The notes under the pieces are model-generated. The model was not told the DNA's origin and searched no databases. It saw nothing but the letters and a program-made list of their open reading frames with translations. Of a stretch of 40,680 nt of DNA, positions 11,923 through 21,806 are shown piece by piece. The number at the start of each line of letters is the position of its first letter. Position 1 is the first letter of the stretch. The stretch is from contig JABHSO010000190.1 in the NCBI GenBank assembly GCA_018669845.1, forward strand, positions 1 through 40,680, given 5' to 3'. The translations under genes were made by a program, and so were the position numbers. This DNA is from Gammaproteobacteria bacterium (lineage in GTDB: Bacteria; Pseudomonadota; Gammaproteobacteria; GCA-001735895).

Positions 11923-12213
11923 ATGAGCGCTTACCTGATAGTCGATACTCAAATCGAAAATGCTACTGTTTATGAAGAATATAAAAAGTTAGCGAAACCC
12001 ATAGCCGAAAAATTTGGTGGTATTTACCGTGCCCGGGGCGGACAACTGGATATAGTTGAAACTGATCTTTGGTCTCCTACAAGAATTGTTATTATTGAGT
12101 TTCCGGATATGAAATCTGCCCGTGCTTTTATTGACTCAGAAGAGTATGCCCCGGTAAAACCACTCCGCCAGAATAACGCGAAGTGTACCCTGTTCATCGT
12201 GGATGGAAGCTGA
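11923..12213 (+). CDS. DUF1330 family protein
   Basis: 96 residues, a complete small ferredoxin-like alpha/beta barrel domain of the DUF1330 family. Features seen: SAYLIVDTQIENATVYEEYKKLA at the start, YRARGGQLDIVE near 35-46, and RIVIIEFPDMKSARAFIDSEEYAPV near 53-77. Function of the family is not established; members are usually soluble dimers. It lies 34 bases after the thioredoxin-like gene and eight bases before the preferred MATE start, so it is probably co-transcribed with both. Confidence 0.9.
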   Translation: MSAYLIVDTQIENATVYEEYKKLAKPIAEKFGGIYRARGGQLDIVETDLWSPTRIVIIEFPDMKSARAFIDSEEYAPVKPLRQNNAKCTLFIVDGS

Positions 12214-12221
12214 AGAAAATC

Positions 12222-13667
12222 ATGACTCAAGCGGTAGATGAAACCCATCAGCCCGTTGCTATCGAAAAAGGAAGCCTGTTTCAAAGAGTCCGTTCAGAAT
12301 GGAAAACTCTAGCTCAACTTGGCACACCCATTCTGATTGCACAACTAGCCCAAATGGCAAACGGGGTAATCGACACCCTGATGGCAGGCAGAGCAAGTGC
12401 CGATGACCTGACCGGTGTTGCTATAGGTAACAGTTTATGGATACCCATTTTTCTATTTGTTTTAGGGGTATTAAATGCTCAACAGCCATTAATTTCCGGC
12501 TTTAAAGGTGCAAAACAATACCATCGAATTATGCCCATAGCCTGGCATGGAATCTACTTTGCGTTATTTGCGGCAGCAGTTGCAATCCTGATTTTTAACA
12601 ACCTGGATCCTCTGTTGATAAAATTGCAACTGGATACTACCCCTGCCCGCATCACCAGCGGGTATTTATTCGCATTTTCCTGGGGGATACCGGCATTACT
12701 ACTCATCATTTCATTACGTGGTTTAACCGATGGCCTCGGGCACACACGCATCATTATGGTTTTCACACTGATTTCAGTAACCATCAACACACCTCTGAAT
12801 TACATATTTATTTTTGGAAAACTGGGTATGCCCGCCATGGGCGGTGTCGGTTGCGGTTGGGCTACAGCCATTTCCAACTGGATTGGGTTAATTGGCTTAC
12901 TGGTCTATCTTCATCGCGCTGCAGCTTTTAAACAGTTTCGTTTATGGTCACATCGTATCCGCTTGCAAAAATCACATATGCTGGAGCTATTACGCCTGGG
13001 CATACCCATCGGTTTCACCATCTTTGTTGAAGCCATTATGTTTTCGGTAATTGCTCTGCTACTTGCCCCACTAGGCTCAATCATCATCGCCGGTCACCAG
13101 ATTGCACTCAATATTGTCAGCGTACTATTCATGGTGCCATTAAGCCTGGGCATGGCACTCACCTTACGCATAAGTTTTTTAATCGGAGCCGATCAACCGG
13201 AATGTGCACGGCTGGTTGCACGCAGCTCCATTATTTTTGCGCTAACCATAGCGCTAAGCTTTGCGCTGTTACTTATGATCAATAGAGAGCTCATCGTCGG
13301 TTTTTATAGCACCGAAACCGATGTTCTGGATGTAGCAGTACAACTGTTATGGTTCGGTGCACTATTTCAAATAGCCGATGTTCTACAGGTAAACTTCATC
13401 AGTGCTTTACGTGGATTTAAAGACACCAAAATACCTATGATTATCATGCTACTTTCTTTCTGGGTCATCGGTGTTCCGCTAGGATATATCCTGACATTTA
13501 CAGACAGGTTATTACCTGCAATGGGCGCAGCCGGATTTTGGATAGGTTTGATTGCGGGTCTATCACATGCTGCCTTCTGGCTATTTATTCGGCTGATCTG
13601 GATAAGCCGAAAAGATCACAACTCTCTTCCCCTCGATATAGATAAAATGAAACCAGATCAAATATGA
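12222..13667 (+). CDS. MATE-family multidrug/cation antiporter (NorM-like)
   Basis: Inner-membrane efflux pump exchanging Na+ or H+ for organic cations. 481 residues with about 12 hydrophobic segments. Family features include LGTPILIAQLAQMANGVIDTLMAGRAS near the start and the second-half repeat LGIPIGFTIFVEAIMFSVIALLL. I chose ATG 12222 (MTQAVDETHQ) because the longer frame from GTG 12183 would overlap the DUF1330 gene by 31 bases and add only a polar 13-residue tail. Drug specificity cannot be told from the sequence. Confidence 0.93.
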   Translation: MTQAVDETHQPVAIEKGSLFQRVRSEWKTLAQLGTPILIAQLAQMANGVIDTLMAGRASADDLTGVAIGNSLWIPIFLFVLGVLNAQQPLISGFKGAKQYHRIMPIAWHGIYFALFAAAVAILIFNNLDPLLIKLQLDTTPARITSGYLFAFSWGIPALLLIISLRGLTDGLGHTRIIMVFTLISVTINTPLNYIFIFGKLGMPAMGGVGCGWATAISNWIGLIGLLVYLHRAAAFKQFRLWSHRIRLQKSHMLELLRLGIPIGFTIFVEAIMFSVIALLLAPLGSIIIAGHQIALNIVSVLFMVPLSLGMALTLRISFLIGADQPECARLVARSSIIFALTIALSFALLLMINRELIVGFYSTETDVLDVAVQLLWFGALFQIADVLQVNFISALRGFKDTKIPMIIMLLSFWVIGVPLGYILTFTDRLLPAMGAAGFWIGLIAGLSHAAFWLFIRLIWISRKDHNSLPLDIDKMKPDQI

Positions 13668-13713
13668 TTAATTGATGACATCAGATATTTTCAAAATGGA
13701 TGAGAAATAACTC

Positions 13714-14265
13714 ATGTTATGCTATAAAACGATTAACTTAAAAACCAAGCCTCTACGAGTGACTAATTTATCCGTAAATGAGCTGATCCAGCAGCTATCT
13801 AAAAAACTGGAGCCATTATTTTCCACCGCTGATCAACCCATTATTGTAGGCATTGAAACCGGAGGATATTTAATTGCAGAATCACTCTATAAAAACCTGC
13901 AACCCGAAACCGAGCTGGGTAAACTGAATATTACATTTTACCGTGATGACTTTACCAAAACAGGACTTCATCCAACCGTCAAACCTTCCAGTCTTCCAAC
14001 AAATATTGATGGAAAAACCATTATTCTGGTCGATGATGTGCTGTACTCGGGTCGTACTGTCAGAGCAGCAATGAATGAACTTTTTGACTTTGGTCGACCC
14101 GATAAAATATTACTCGCCATTCTGATAGACAGGGGCGGTAGAGAGTTACCTATTCAGGCTGATTTTGTGGCTCAAACCATCGAACTGGAAGACAATGAAC
14201 AAATCAAACTGGAAGGATCAGAATCACTAAGCCTCAGTATTTATAAAAATAATTCAGCGCTATGA
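13714..14265 (+). CDS. pyrR: PyrR-type bifunctional pyrimidine regulator / uracil phosphoribosyltransferase
   Basis: Type I phosphoribosyltransferase-fold regulator of pyrimidine genes. 183 residues. The PRPP-binding motif [22 protein letters not shown] is at about 107-128, and [14 protein letters not shown] near 45-58 matches the PyrR substrate loop. In Bacillus PyrR binds RNA attenuators; in pseudomonads the homologue sits upstream of pyrB as here. I see no obvious PyrR-binding RNA leader, so the regulatory mode is undetermined. A GTG at 13759 (residue 16) is a possible later start that would bring it to about 168 residues, nearer the family norm. The stop overlaps the pyrB ATG. Confidence 0.92.
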   Translation: MLCYKTINLKTKPLRVTNLSVNELIQQLSKKLEPLFSTADQPIIVGIETGGYLIAESLYKNLQPETELGKLNITFYRDDFTKTGLHPTVKPSSLPTNIDGKTIILVDDVLYSGRTVRAAMNELFDFGRPDKILLAILIDRGGRELPIQADFVAQTIELEDNEQIKLEGSESLSLSIYKNNSAL

Positions 14266-15230
14266 CATCAAATAACCTTCAACTGACAGAAGATGGAAAG
14301 CTAAAGCATTTCCTGAGTATTGAAGGACTTAACAAGGCAATTCTTACAGATATTCTGGATACCGCAGAATCTTTCACATCGGTTACCGATCGTAGCATCA
14401 AGAAAGTCCCCATTTTACGTGGCAAGACAGTGGCTAATTTATTTTTTGAAGCCAGCACTAGAACACGTGCCACATTCGAGCTGGCGGCACAAAGACTATC
14501 AGCCGACATACTCAGTCTCGACATAAAAACATCATCGGCAGTTAAAGGAGAATCACTGCTAGATACGCTGCATAATCTCGAAGCCATGCAAATCGATATG
14601 TTTATCATTCGTCATCAGGATAGCGGCAGTGCCCATTTTTTTGCACAGCATGTTAACCCGGGGGTCAGTGTATTAAATGCCGGTGACGGGCAGCATTCTC
14701 ACCCAACACAGGCGATGCTGGATATGTTCACTATTCGTCGACATAAAAAAACCTTCGAAAACCTAAGTGTCGCCATCGTGGGTGATATCAAACATTCCCG
14801 CGTTGCTCGTTCTCAAATTCACGCTCTAAATGTTTTAAATACGGGACAGGTCAGAGTGATCGCACCGAGAACATTACTGCCAGAACGTGCTGAAACTCTT
14901 GGTGTACAGGTTTACCATGATCTAGACGAAGGTCTTAAAGATGTCGACGTAGTCATCATGCTACGGCTGCAGAAAGAACGTATGACGGGAGCACTACTGC
15001 CCAGTGAGCAGGAATATTTTCGTCAATTCGGGCTAACTCCAGAGAGAGTAAAACTGGCAAAACCAGATGCTATTATCATGCACCCGGGTCCGGCTAACCG
15101 CGGTATAGAAATTGAATCTTCAGTGATGGATGGCAATCAGTCCGTCATATTACAGCAAGTAACTTATGGTATCGCAGTGCGAATGGCAGTGATGTCGATG
15201 ATAGCTTCACAGCCGGTACAGCCCAGATGA
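14262..15230 (+). CDS. pyrB: Aspartate carbamoyltransferase catalytic subunit
   Basis: Transfers the carbamoyl group to aspartate, the committed step of pyrimidine synthesis. 322 residues. The carbamoyl-phosphate signature STRTR is at 65-69, K95 in SSAVKGES fits the residue reached from the neighbouring subunit, HPTQ is at 147-150, and [11 protein letters not shown] near 274-284 completes the site. The leader of about 14 residues before the first helix fits the longer class-A enzymes of pseudomonads, which pair with an inactive DHOase-like subunit. It overlaps both pyrR (ATGA) and pyrC' (ATGA). Confidence 0.97.
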   Translation: MTSNNLQLTEDGKLKHFLSIEGLNKAILTDILDTAESFTSVTDRSIKKVPILRGKTVANLFFEASTRTRATFELAAQRLSADILSLDIKTSSAVKGESLLDTLHNLEAMQIDMFIIRHQDSGSAHFFAQHVNPGVSVLNAGDGQHSHPTQAMLDMFTIRRHKKTFENLSVAIVGDIKHSRVARSQIHALNVLNTGQVRVIAPRTLLPERAETLGVQVYHDLDEGLKDVDVVIMLRLQKERMTGALLPSEQEYFRQFGLTPERVKLAKPDAIIMHPGPANRGIEIESSVMDGNQSVILQQVTYGIAVRMAVMSMIASQPVQPR

Positions 15231-16498
15231 AAACACATATTCGACAAGGCCGATTAATCAATCCGGCGACACAATTTGACGAAATAACCGATGTTTTCAT
15301 CGACAACCAGTTAGTCATTGCTATTGGTGAAAAACCAGAGGGATTCACTCCCGACAAAGTTATTGATGCCAGTGGACAGTTAGTTTTACCCGGTTTTATC
15401 GATATTCAGTGCAGAGTCCGAGAACCCGGTTTCACCAATAAGGCTAATATCGCATCAGAAACCAGAGCAGCAGCCCTGAACGGGATCACCAGCCTGTGCA
15501 TTCCACCCGATTCAAAACCTATTACCGATAATTCAGCTATCGTTGAACAGATACATCATAGTAATCAAAAAGCGGGAAATCGCTGCCATATTTATACTAT
15601 CGGTGCCCTCACCAAAAAGCTCAATGGTGAACATCTGAGTAACATGGGTACCTTAAAAAATGCCGGATGCGTTGCATTAAGTAATGCACTTAAACCATTT
15701 ACCAATAACCTGGTTCAGCGCAGGGCAATGGAATATGCTGCCGGGCAAAATATACTGGTAGTGATTCAACCTTATGACCACGCGCTGTATGCGAATGGCT
15801 GCGCACATGAAGGAGCTTTAGCTACACGACTAGGATTACCGCCTATTCCTGAAGCAGCAGAAACAGCTGCACTGGCTAAAGATATTGAACTGGTTGCACA
15901 AACAGGGGCCACCACTCATTTTGGACAACTGTCCTGTGCTCGCTCCGTTGATATGATTCGTCAGGCTAAAAAGGATGGTCTACCGATTACAGCTGATGTC
16001 AGCATGCATCAATTATTTCTAACCGATCATGACATGGAGTACTTTGACACTAATAAATTAACCATCCCGCCATTACGCAGCGAACAGGATAAACTGGCAC
16101 TGCGTCAGGGATTGGCAGATGGCACCATTGACTGCATTTGTTCCGATCATCAACCACATGATGCCGACGCTAAATTGAAACCATTCCCTTCTGCTGAGCC
16201 AGGAATCAGTGCATTGGACACATTGCTTCCATTGCTCTTTAAATTAGTGGATGAAGGCATTCTGGATATTCCACAGGCTATCAATAAAATAACTCACAAA
16301 CCCGCCAGTATTTTTGCATTACCTGCTGGACAGGTAGCACCGGGAGAACTTGCCGACATCATCATTGTTGATACTCAGTGCCACTATCAATGTGACTCGA
16401 AAAACTTTTTATCAGCAGGGAAAAACACTGCCTTTCAGAGATGGGATTTTTCAGCCCGGGTGACAACAACAATGGTAGCTGGAAATATTATTAAGTAA
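15227..16498 (+). CDS. pyrC': Non-catalytic dihydroorotase-like subunit (PyrC'/PyrX)
   Basis: 423-residue amidohydrolase-fold protein. Active dihydroorotases carry a metal-binding DxHxH after the first strand; here it reads D59-I-Q61-C-R63, so both histidines are gone. The downstream REPG is kept, as is [11 protein letters not shown] in the C-terminal half. This pattern is that of the P. aeruginosa pyrC' product, needed for assembly of the dodecameric ATCase rather than for catalysis. The ATGA overlap with pyrB fits equimolar synthesis of a complex. A catalytic dihydroorotase should be encoded elsewhere. Confidence 0.92.
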   Translation: MKTHIRQGRLINPATQFDEITDVFIDNQLVIAIGEKPEGFTPDKVIDASGQLVLPGFIDIQCRVREPGFTNKANIASETRAAALNGITSLCIPPDSKPITDNSAIVEQIHHSNQKAGNRCHIYTIGALTKKLNGEHLSNMGTLKNAGCVALSNALKPFTNNLVQRRAMEYAAGQNILVVIQPYDHALYANGCAHEGALATRLGLPPIPEAAETAALAKDIELVAQTGATTHFGQLSCARSVDMIRQAKKDGLPITADVSMHQLFLTDHDMEYFDTNKLTIPPLRSEQDKLALRQGLADGTIDCICSDHQPHDADAKLKPFPSAEPGISALDTLLPLLFKLVDEGILDIPQAINKITHKPASIFALPAGQVAPGELADIIIVDTQCHYQCDSKNFLSAGKNTAFQRWDFSARVTTTMVAGNIIK

Positions 16499-16513
16499 TA
16501 TCACCAGAATTTT

Positions 16514-16580
16514 GTAGGGTGCGCCGCTCGCACCATTGTTATTGGCATTGAAGTGCAATGGTGCGCACGGCGCACCCTAC
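16514..16580. repeat. GC-rich inverted repeat between convergent genes (interspersed-repeat type)
   Basis: Two 25-base arms, 16514-16538 and 16556-16580, match at 23 of 25 positions around a 17-base loop. Each arm opens with GTAGGGTGCGCCG. Similar GTAGGGTGCG elements are common between genes in gammaproteobacteria (from memory). Lying between convergent pyrC' and the EamA gene, the hairpin could also stop transcription from both sides. There is no T-run. Confidence 0.85.
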
Positions 16581-16592
16581 CCAGTTAACGAT

Positions 16593-17477
16593 CTACCCGG
16601 CTTTTCTGAGTGACAGGTAAATCCCCAAACCAATCGCGGAAGCTCCTGCAATATGAAACCAGAATAATTGTTCACCCAGAAAAACAATGGCCATAATTGT
16701 TCCGAACACCGGCATCAGGTGAATAAACTGTCCGGCCGTGCCGGCACCTACAATTTTCACCCCCTGATTCCAGAATAAAAAGGCTCCTATAGAGGCGAAC
16801 AAAGCAACATAGGCAATAGCTACCATATTAGGTGTATTCACTACAAAAGCAGGTTCATCCAGTAAGTTAAACCAGTACACAGGGCTCAAAATCAACACAC
16901 CGATAATCATCGTAAAACTAAGAAATGCAGGTGCAGTTAATTCTGCAGGACGCCAACGCAAACTTATCGAGTAAACTGCCCATACAAAAGCTGCCAATAA
17001 CACCCATAAATCACCCTGGTTTATTTTGAACGCAATGAGGTTGTCAATTTCACCTCGACTGACCAGCATTAACACACCACAGGTAGAGATCAAAATACCG
17101 ATAAATTTAGCTGCAGTAATCGGTAAACCCGGTTTTATTCTCGACAGCAGAATGATAAGGATAGGAATGAAACTATTGATTAACAGTGCATTGGTAGCCG
17201 ATGTTTTATTCAACCCGAGATATGCAAAAGTATTAAAACCGGCAACACCAAATGCCCCCATGAATATCAACAGGGGTAAATTTGCTCTGATGATCGGCCA
17301 TTGCTTTAGCAGTGATTTAATTGTAAAAGGTAAAATCACTACTAGAGCAGTACACCAGCGTAAATACGAAATGGTCAATGGTTGAATATCCGATGCAAAG
17401 GCCCGGCCTATGACAAAGTTTCCAGACCAGAATAATGCAGAACCGGCCAACATCAGGTAAGCCCAGTTTTTAGACAT
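16593..17477 (-). CDS. EamA-family (DMT) permease
   Basis: Drug/metabolite transporter superfamily exporter of unknown substrate. 294 residues, about ten TM segments arranged as two EamA repeats. Visible: LMLAGSALFWSGNFVIGRAFA at the start, ALLINSFIPILIILLSRI in repeat 1, and GDLWVLLAAFVWAVYSISLRWR opening repeat 2. It ends with a short basic tail (LSLRKAG). The start is ATG 17477, 63 bases downstream of the third retraction ATPase gene on the same strand, so read-through from the pilT operon is possible. Confidence 0.9.
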   Translation of the reverse strand: MSKNWAYLMLAGSALFWSGNFVIGRAFASDIQPLTISYLRWCTALVVILPFTIKSLLKQWPIIRANLPLLIFMGAFGVAGFNTFAYLGLNKTSATNALLINSFIPILIILLSRIKPGLPITAAKFIGILISTCGVLMLVSRGEIDNLIAFKINQGDLWVLLAAFVWAVYSISLRWRPAELTAPAFLSFTMIIGVLILSPVYWFNLLDEPAFVVNTPNMVAIAYVALFASIGAFLFWNQGVKIVGAGTAGQFIHLMPVFGTIMAIVFLGEQLFWFHIAGASAIGLGIYLSLRKAG

Positions 17478-17540
17478 AGTATTTTACTCAGAAAATAAAG
17501 AATCTAACGAATAGAAAGAAAAATAGAAATACTGCAGAAT

Positions 17541-18695
17541 TTATTCATCAGATGGCAATTCAAGTTCATCAGGAAATGGCTGTTCATCCAGATGATGACG
17601 TTTATCCTTACCCTGATCACCACCAAAATTAATTTTCCACTCAAGGTTAGTACTTGAATCAGCATAGGTTAATGCGTTTTTAATTGTAATTTTATCAGCC
17701 TTATATAAATCATATAAAGATTGATCAAATGTCTGCATCCCTACTGTGTCACCTTTTTCCATAACCTCTTTTATTTCATTGAAATTACCTTCTCGTAAAA
17801 GTTCAGAAATATAAGGTGAATTCATCATCACTTCAACCACACAGGCAAGCTTGCCGCCCATCGCCGGCACCAGTCTTTGTGACACTACCGCTTTCAGATT
17901 TAACGACATATCCATCAACAGTTGCTCCCGCATATCTGTCGGAAACATGTTCATAATACGATCCATAGCCTGGTTGGAGTTTACCGCATGCAAGGTGGTT
18001 AAGCACAGGTGTCCTGTATCTGCAAAATTGATAGCCGCCTGCATAGTTTCCCGGTCACGGGCTTCACCAATCATAATAACTTCAGGAGCTTCTCGCAGGG
18101 CTTCACGTAATGCATTTTCGTACGACAATGTATCAATACCAACTTCACGCTGCGATATAATGGCTTTATCGTGTTTAAAGACAAACTCAATAGGATCTTC
18201 GATGGTCAGAAAATGCCCACCTTCTATTGAATTACGGTAATTCAACATCGATGCCAAAGTAGTCGATTTACCAGAACCAGTGGAACCAACCACCAGCACT
18301 AAGCCGGTTTTCTCCATCGCAATTTTTTTCAGCACTGGAGGTAATCCAAGCTCATCAAGAGAGGGAATTACCCATTTAATATAACGAATAACCATCGATA
18401 CTTCAGAGCGTTGCAGGAAGATATTGACGCGAAAGCGCCCAACTTCCATCAAAGTAAAACCTAAATTCAACTCTCTGTTTATTTCAAAATCCATGACCTG
18501 CTCTTCGCTTAACAGGCTATAGGCAAGTTTCTGAACCTGACCGGGTTTAAACGGATTTTTAGCAATTGCTGACGTCTTTCCATCCAGCTTCATATTGGGA
18601 GGAGCACCGGTAACAAAAAACAGATCAGACGCCTGTTTTTCAGCCATTATCTTTAAATACGGCTCTAACAGTTTTGTTGTTGGCTCATTACTCAT
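17541..18695 (-). CDS. Third PilT/PilU-family pilus retraction ATPase (PilU-like)
   Basis: 384-residue hexameric motor ATPase of the GspE/PilT class. Walker A VGSTGSGKSTTLASM is near 136-150, the Asp box HFLTIEDPIEFVFKH near 160-175, Walker B VIMIGEARDRET near 204-215, and the His box TGHLCLTTLHAVNS near 226-239. The PilT-specific AIRNLIRE is absent. The C-terminal tail is highly acidic (ending FPDELELPSDE). It follows pilU by 56 bases and is clearly related to it, but differs at many positions. It is the third motor of this tandem set and lacks a counterpart in the P. aeruginosa locus. Expected role: accessory retraction motor working with PilT. Confidence 0.9.
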   Translation of the reverse strand: MSNEPTTKLLEPYLKIMAEKQASDLFFVTGAPPNMKLDGKTSAIAKNPFKPGQVQKLAYSLLSEEQVMDFEINRELNLGFTLMEVGRFRVNIFLQRSEVSMVIRYIKWVIPSLDELGLPPVLKKIAMEKTGLVLVVGSTGSGKSTTLASMLNYRNSIEGGHFLTIEDPIEFVFKHDKAIISQREVGIDTLSYENALREALREAPEVIMIGEARDRETMQAAINFADTGHLCLTTLHAVNSNQAMDRIMNMFPTDMREQLLMDMSLNLKAVVSQRLVPAMGGKLACVVEVMMNSPYISELLREGNFNEIKEVMEKGDTVGMQTFDQSLYDLYKADKITIKNALTYADSSTNLEWKINFGGDQGKDKRHHLDEQPFPDELELPSDE

Positions 18696-18751
18696 AACAA
18701 TACCTTAAGAATTCACAGCATGCTTAGCAAAAACGATACAATATAATTTCA

Positions 18752-19924
18752 CTAAATCATACCACCCGGAGTATCAGTTTCTGAATCTTCCAGCTCAAAA
18801 TCATCGCGATGATCTTCCACTAATCCGGTTTTTCTAGCGGTATCACTTTCCAGCTTAATCCGTAACCGTAAATCATTTACCGAATCTGCATTTCGGAGAG
18901 CATCTTCAAAAGTAATTTTTCGCTCTTCGTATAAATTGTACAACGCCTGATCAAAGGTAATCATGCCCTGTTCATTTGACTTACGAATAAGCGACTTCAT
19001 TTCATGCACTTCACCTTTAAAAATCAAATCCTGCATTAATGGTGAATTGATCATTATCTCGACTGCTGGAATTCGACCTACACCATCAATACGGGGGATA
19101 AGCCGTTGAGAGATCAATGCTTTTAAATTTAATGATAAATCCATCAACAACTGCTGACGCCTTTCTTCCGGGAAAAAGTTGATAATTCTATCCAGTGCCT
19201 GGTTGGTACTGTTTGCATGCAAGGTTGACAGGCAAAGGTGGCCAGTTTCTGCAAATGCAATCGCATGATCCATTGCTTCACGGTCTCGTATTTCACCAAT
19301 AAGAATGACATCAGGTGACTGACGCAAGGTATTCTTTAGTGCAATTTCATAACTGTCGGTATCTACCCCAACTTCACGCTGGGTCACCAGACAGTTACGA
19401 TGTTCATGTACAAATTCCACCGGATCTTCAATAGTAATAATATGCCCATAACTATTACGATTTCGATAGTCCACCATTGAAGCCAGAGAGGTAGATTTAC
19501 CTGAACCTGTACCACCTACAAAAATAACCAGCCCACGTTTGGTCATGGTGATATCCTGCAAAACATTGGGTAAATTCAAATCTCCAAAACTAGGGATATC
19601 AGAATTTATAATCCGCAGCACTAAACCTGTACTACCACGCTGAACAAAAGCATTCACACGAAAACGCGCGACCCCGGGCAAGGCAATTGAAAAATTACAT
19701 TCCTGATGCTCTTCAAACTCAGAAACCTGTTTATCATTCATGATTGAACGAGCCAGCATCTGAGTATGTGTAGGTGCTAAAATCTGTTTTGAAACTGTAT
19801 TAATCTTGCCATCAACCTTAATGGCTGGAGGTGAACCAGTTGTAATAAACAGATCCGAGCCATCTTTACTGACCATCATACGTAACAGGTCATGCATAAA
19901 ACCTATCGCTTTATTTCTATCCAT
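18752..19924 (-). CDS. pilU: PilU, accessory type IV pilus retraction ATPase
   Basis: 390 residues, the PilT-dependent retraction motor. The sequence follows P. aeruginosa PilU along its length: GSDLFITTGSPPAIKVDGKI near the start, Walker A GGTGSGKSTSLASM, Asp box GHIITIEDPVEFVHEH, QREVGVDTDSYEIALKNTLRQ, Walker B VILIGEIRDRE, and FAETGHLCLSTLHAN. PilT's AIRNLIRE is replaced by LMQDLIFKGE, as expected for PilU. The last about 20 residues are acidic. It lies 31 bases after pilT on the same strand, almost certainly co-transcribed. Confidence 0.94.
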   Translation of the reverse strand: MDRNKAIGFMHDLLRMMVSKDGSDLFITTGSPPAIKVDGKINTVSKQILAPTHTQMLARSIMNDKQVSEFEEHQECNFSIALPGVARFRVNAFVQRGSTGLVLRIINSDIPSFGDLNLPNVLQDITMTKRGLVIFVGGTGSGKSTSLASMVDYRNRNSYGHIITIEDPVEFVHEHRNCLVTQREVGVDTDSYEIALKNTLRQSPDVILIGEIRDREAMDHAIAFAETGHLCLSTLHANSTNQALDRIINFFPEERRQQLLMDLSLNLKALISQRLIPRIDGVGRIPAVEIMINSPLMQDLIFKGEVHEMKSLIRKSNEQGMITFDQALYNLYEERKITFEDALRNADSVNDLRLRIKLESDTARKTGLVEDHRDDFELEDSETDTPGGMI

Positions 19925-19955
19925 ATTATTTCCGCCTTATTTCTCTTTAACCTGA

Positions 19956-20990
19956 CTATAAAGCATCAGGGTTTACTGCCTTTTTCTTGGCTTCTTCTTT
20001 TGCTACTAAACCCTGAGCCAGAATTTGTTTCAAATTTTGATCCAGAGTTTGCATACCCAGACTTTGCCCTGTCTGAATTGCAGAATACATCTGTGCAATC
20101 TTATCTTCACGAATCAGGTTACGAATGGCAGGAGTACCAATCATGATTTCATGAGCAGCTACACGTCCACCACCTATTTTTTTCATCAATGTTTGAGAGA
20201 TAACTGCTTTCAATGATTCTGAGAGCATCGAACGAACCATTGATTTTTCTGCCGCAGGAAAAACATCCACAATACGGTCAATGGTTTTAGCAGCAGAACT
20301 GGTGTGCAGAGTTCCAAATACCAGGTGACCTGTTTCAGCCGCCGATAGTGCCAGACGAATGGTTTCAAGGTCGCGCATCTCACCTACCAGTATGGTATCA
20401 GGATCTTCACGCAACGCAGAACGTAATGCTTCATTAAATCCCAGTGTATCCCGGTGTACTTCACGCTGGTTAACCAGGCATTTTTTACTCTGGTGTACAA
20501 ATTCGATGGGATCTTCAACGGTTAAAATATGGCCATATTCAGTGTCATTTTTATAATCTACCATGCCAGCCAATGTGGTTGATTTACCCGAGCCGGTTGG
20601 CCCGGTAACTAAAACGATGCCTCGTGGATATTCCGATATATCTTTAAATATGGCCGGAGCACCTAAATCTTCAAGTGATAAAATTTTTGACGGGATTGTA
20701 CGAAAAACACCACCGGCACCGCGATTATGATTAAACGCATTGACACGAAAACGTGCTAAGCCTGGTATTTCAAAGGAGAAATCTGTTTCCAGAAATTCTT
20801 CAAAATCCTTTCGTTGCTTATCACTCATGATATCGTAAAGCATGTCATGAACCTGCTTATGATCCATTTCGGGCACATTAATTCTTCGAATGTCGCCATC
20901 CACCCTGATCATGGGGGGCAGTCCAGCCGAAAGATGTAAATCTGAAGCACCCTGTTTAACGCCAAAGGCTAGAAGTTGAGCTATATCCAT
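19956..20990 (-). CDS. pilT: PilT, type IV pilus retraction ATPase
   Basis: Hexameric cytoplasmic motor that depolymerises pili and powers twitching. 344 residues, exactly the family size. Walker A GPTGSGKS at 130-137, Asp box GHILTVEDPIEF at 153-164, Walker B with E204 (ILVGEMRD), His box ETGHLVFGTLH at 219-229, and the PilT-diagnostic AIRNLIRE at 288-295 are all intact. First gene of pilT-pilU-pilU-like on the minus strand and divergent from yggS, the same arrangement as in P. aeruginosa. Confidence 0.98.
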   Translation of the reverse strand: MDIAQLLAFGVKQGASDLHLSAGLPPMIRVDGDIRRINVPEMDHKQVHDMLYDIMSDKQRKDFEEFLETDFSFEIPGLARFRVNAFNHNRGAGGVFRTIPSKILSLEDLGAPAIFKDISEYPRGIVLVTGPTGSGKSTTLAGMVDYKNDTEYGHILTVEDPIEFVHQSKKCLVNQREVHRDTLGFNEALRSALREDPDTILVGEMRDLETIRLALSAAETGHLVFGTLHTSSAAKTIDRIVDVFPAAEKSMVRSMLSESLKAVISQTLMKKIGGGRVAAHEIMIGTPAIRNLIREDKIAQMYSAIQTGQSLGMQTLDQNLKQILAQGLVAKEEAKKKAVNPDAL

Positions 20991-21080
20991 GTTGATCCCG
21001 GTTGCTGATTATTAGTTATTATCGAAACTAGTGTAGTATTCATTTTTTTAATTATAGTAGAAGCATGCGTCTTTTTAAGA

Positions 21081-21797
21081 ATGACTATAGCAAAAGCTAT
21101 GCATAACATCGAAAAAAATCTTGTCCTGGTCCAAAAGAAAATTGAGCAATCGGCCATAAGCTGTAAACGCAATCCAGAACATATTACCTTACTGGCAGTA
21201 AGCAAAACTAAACCCATAGCCGATATTATTGCCGCTTACGAGTATGGACAAAGAGATTTTGGTGAAAACTACCTGCAGGAAGCCGAACAAAAAATAGCTG
21301 AATTAACCGATAAAGATATTATCTGGCATTACATCGGACCGATACAATCTAACAAAACACGTAAAATTAGCGAGCTTTTTGACTGGGTTCACAGTGTAGA
21401 TAGACTCAAAATAGCTCGTCGGTTGAATGAAACCCATGCTGCTGATAAAGCACCTCTCAACATCCTGTTACAGGTTAACATTGAAAATGAACCCTCTAAA
21501 TCAGGAATTTTGCCCGATGAAATACTACCTTTGGCAAAACAAATAGAAACATTTCATCGACTGAAATTGAGAGGATTGATGGCCATTCCGGCTATTCATA
21601 AAGATCCTGAACAACAGCGAAAGCCTTTCGCCCAGATGAGGGAAGCATTGACTCAGCTACAGCAAATCTATCCTGACTGCGATACATTATCAATGGGAAT
21701 GACAGGCGATATGCAGGCAGCCATTGCAGAAGGCTCTACACTGGTTAGAATAGGCACTGCAATTTTTGGCGCTAGAGCCAACAAAACAACACGTTAA
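21081..21797 (+). CDS. yggS: YggS/PLPBP, PLP-binding homeostasis protein
   Basis: Single-domain, fold-III PLP protein that buffers pyridoxal phosphate; not a known enzyme. 238 residues. The PLP lysine is K42 in LLAVSKTKP. Other family marks: FGENYLQEAEQKI, WHYIGPIQSNKTRKI, and LSMGMTGDMQAAIAEGSTLVRIGTAIFG near the end. ATG 21081 is used; ATG 21099 (residue 7) is a possible shorter start. Divergent from pilT across 90 bases, with a TATAGT-like -10 near 21053 as a possible promoter element. proC follows after nine bases. Confidence 0.96.
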   Translation: MTIAKAMHNIEKNLVLVQKKIEQSAISCKRNPEHITLLAVSKTKPIADIIAAYEYGQRDFGENYLQEAEQKIAELTDKDIIWHYIGPIQSNKTRKISELFDWVHSVDRLKIARRLNETHAADKAPLNILLQVNIENEPSKSGILPDEILPLAKQIETFHRLKLRGLMAIPAIHKDPEQQRKPFAQMREALTQLQQIYPDCDTLSMGMTGDMQAAIAEGSTLVRIGTAIFGARANKTTR

Positions 21798-21806
21798 TAT
21801 TAAATA

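Noticed and set aside
12183-12221. GTG start for the MATE gene
   Set aside because: Would overlap the DUF1330 gene by 31 bases and add a non-conserved polar tail; ATG 12222 fits better.
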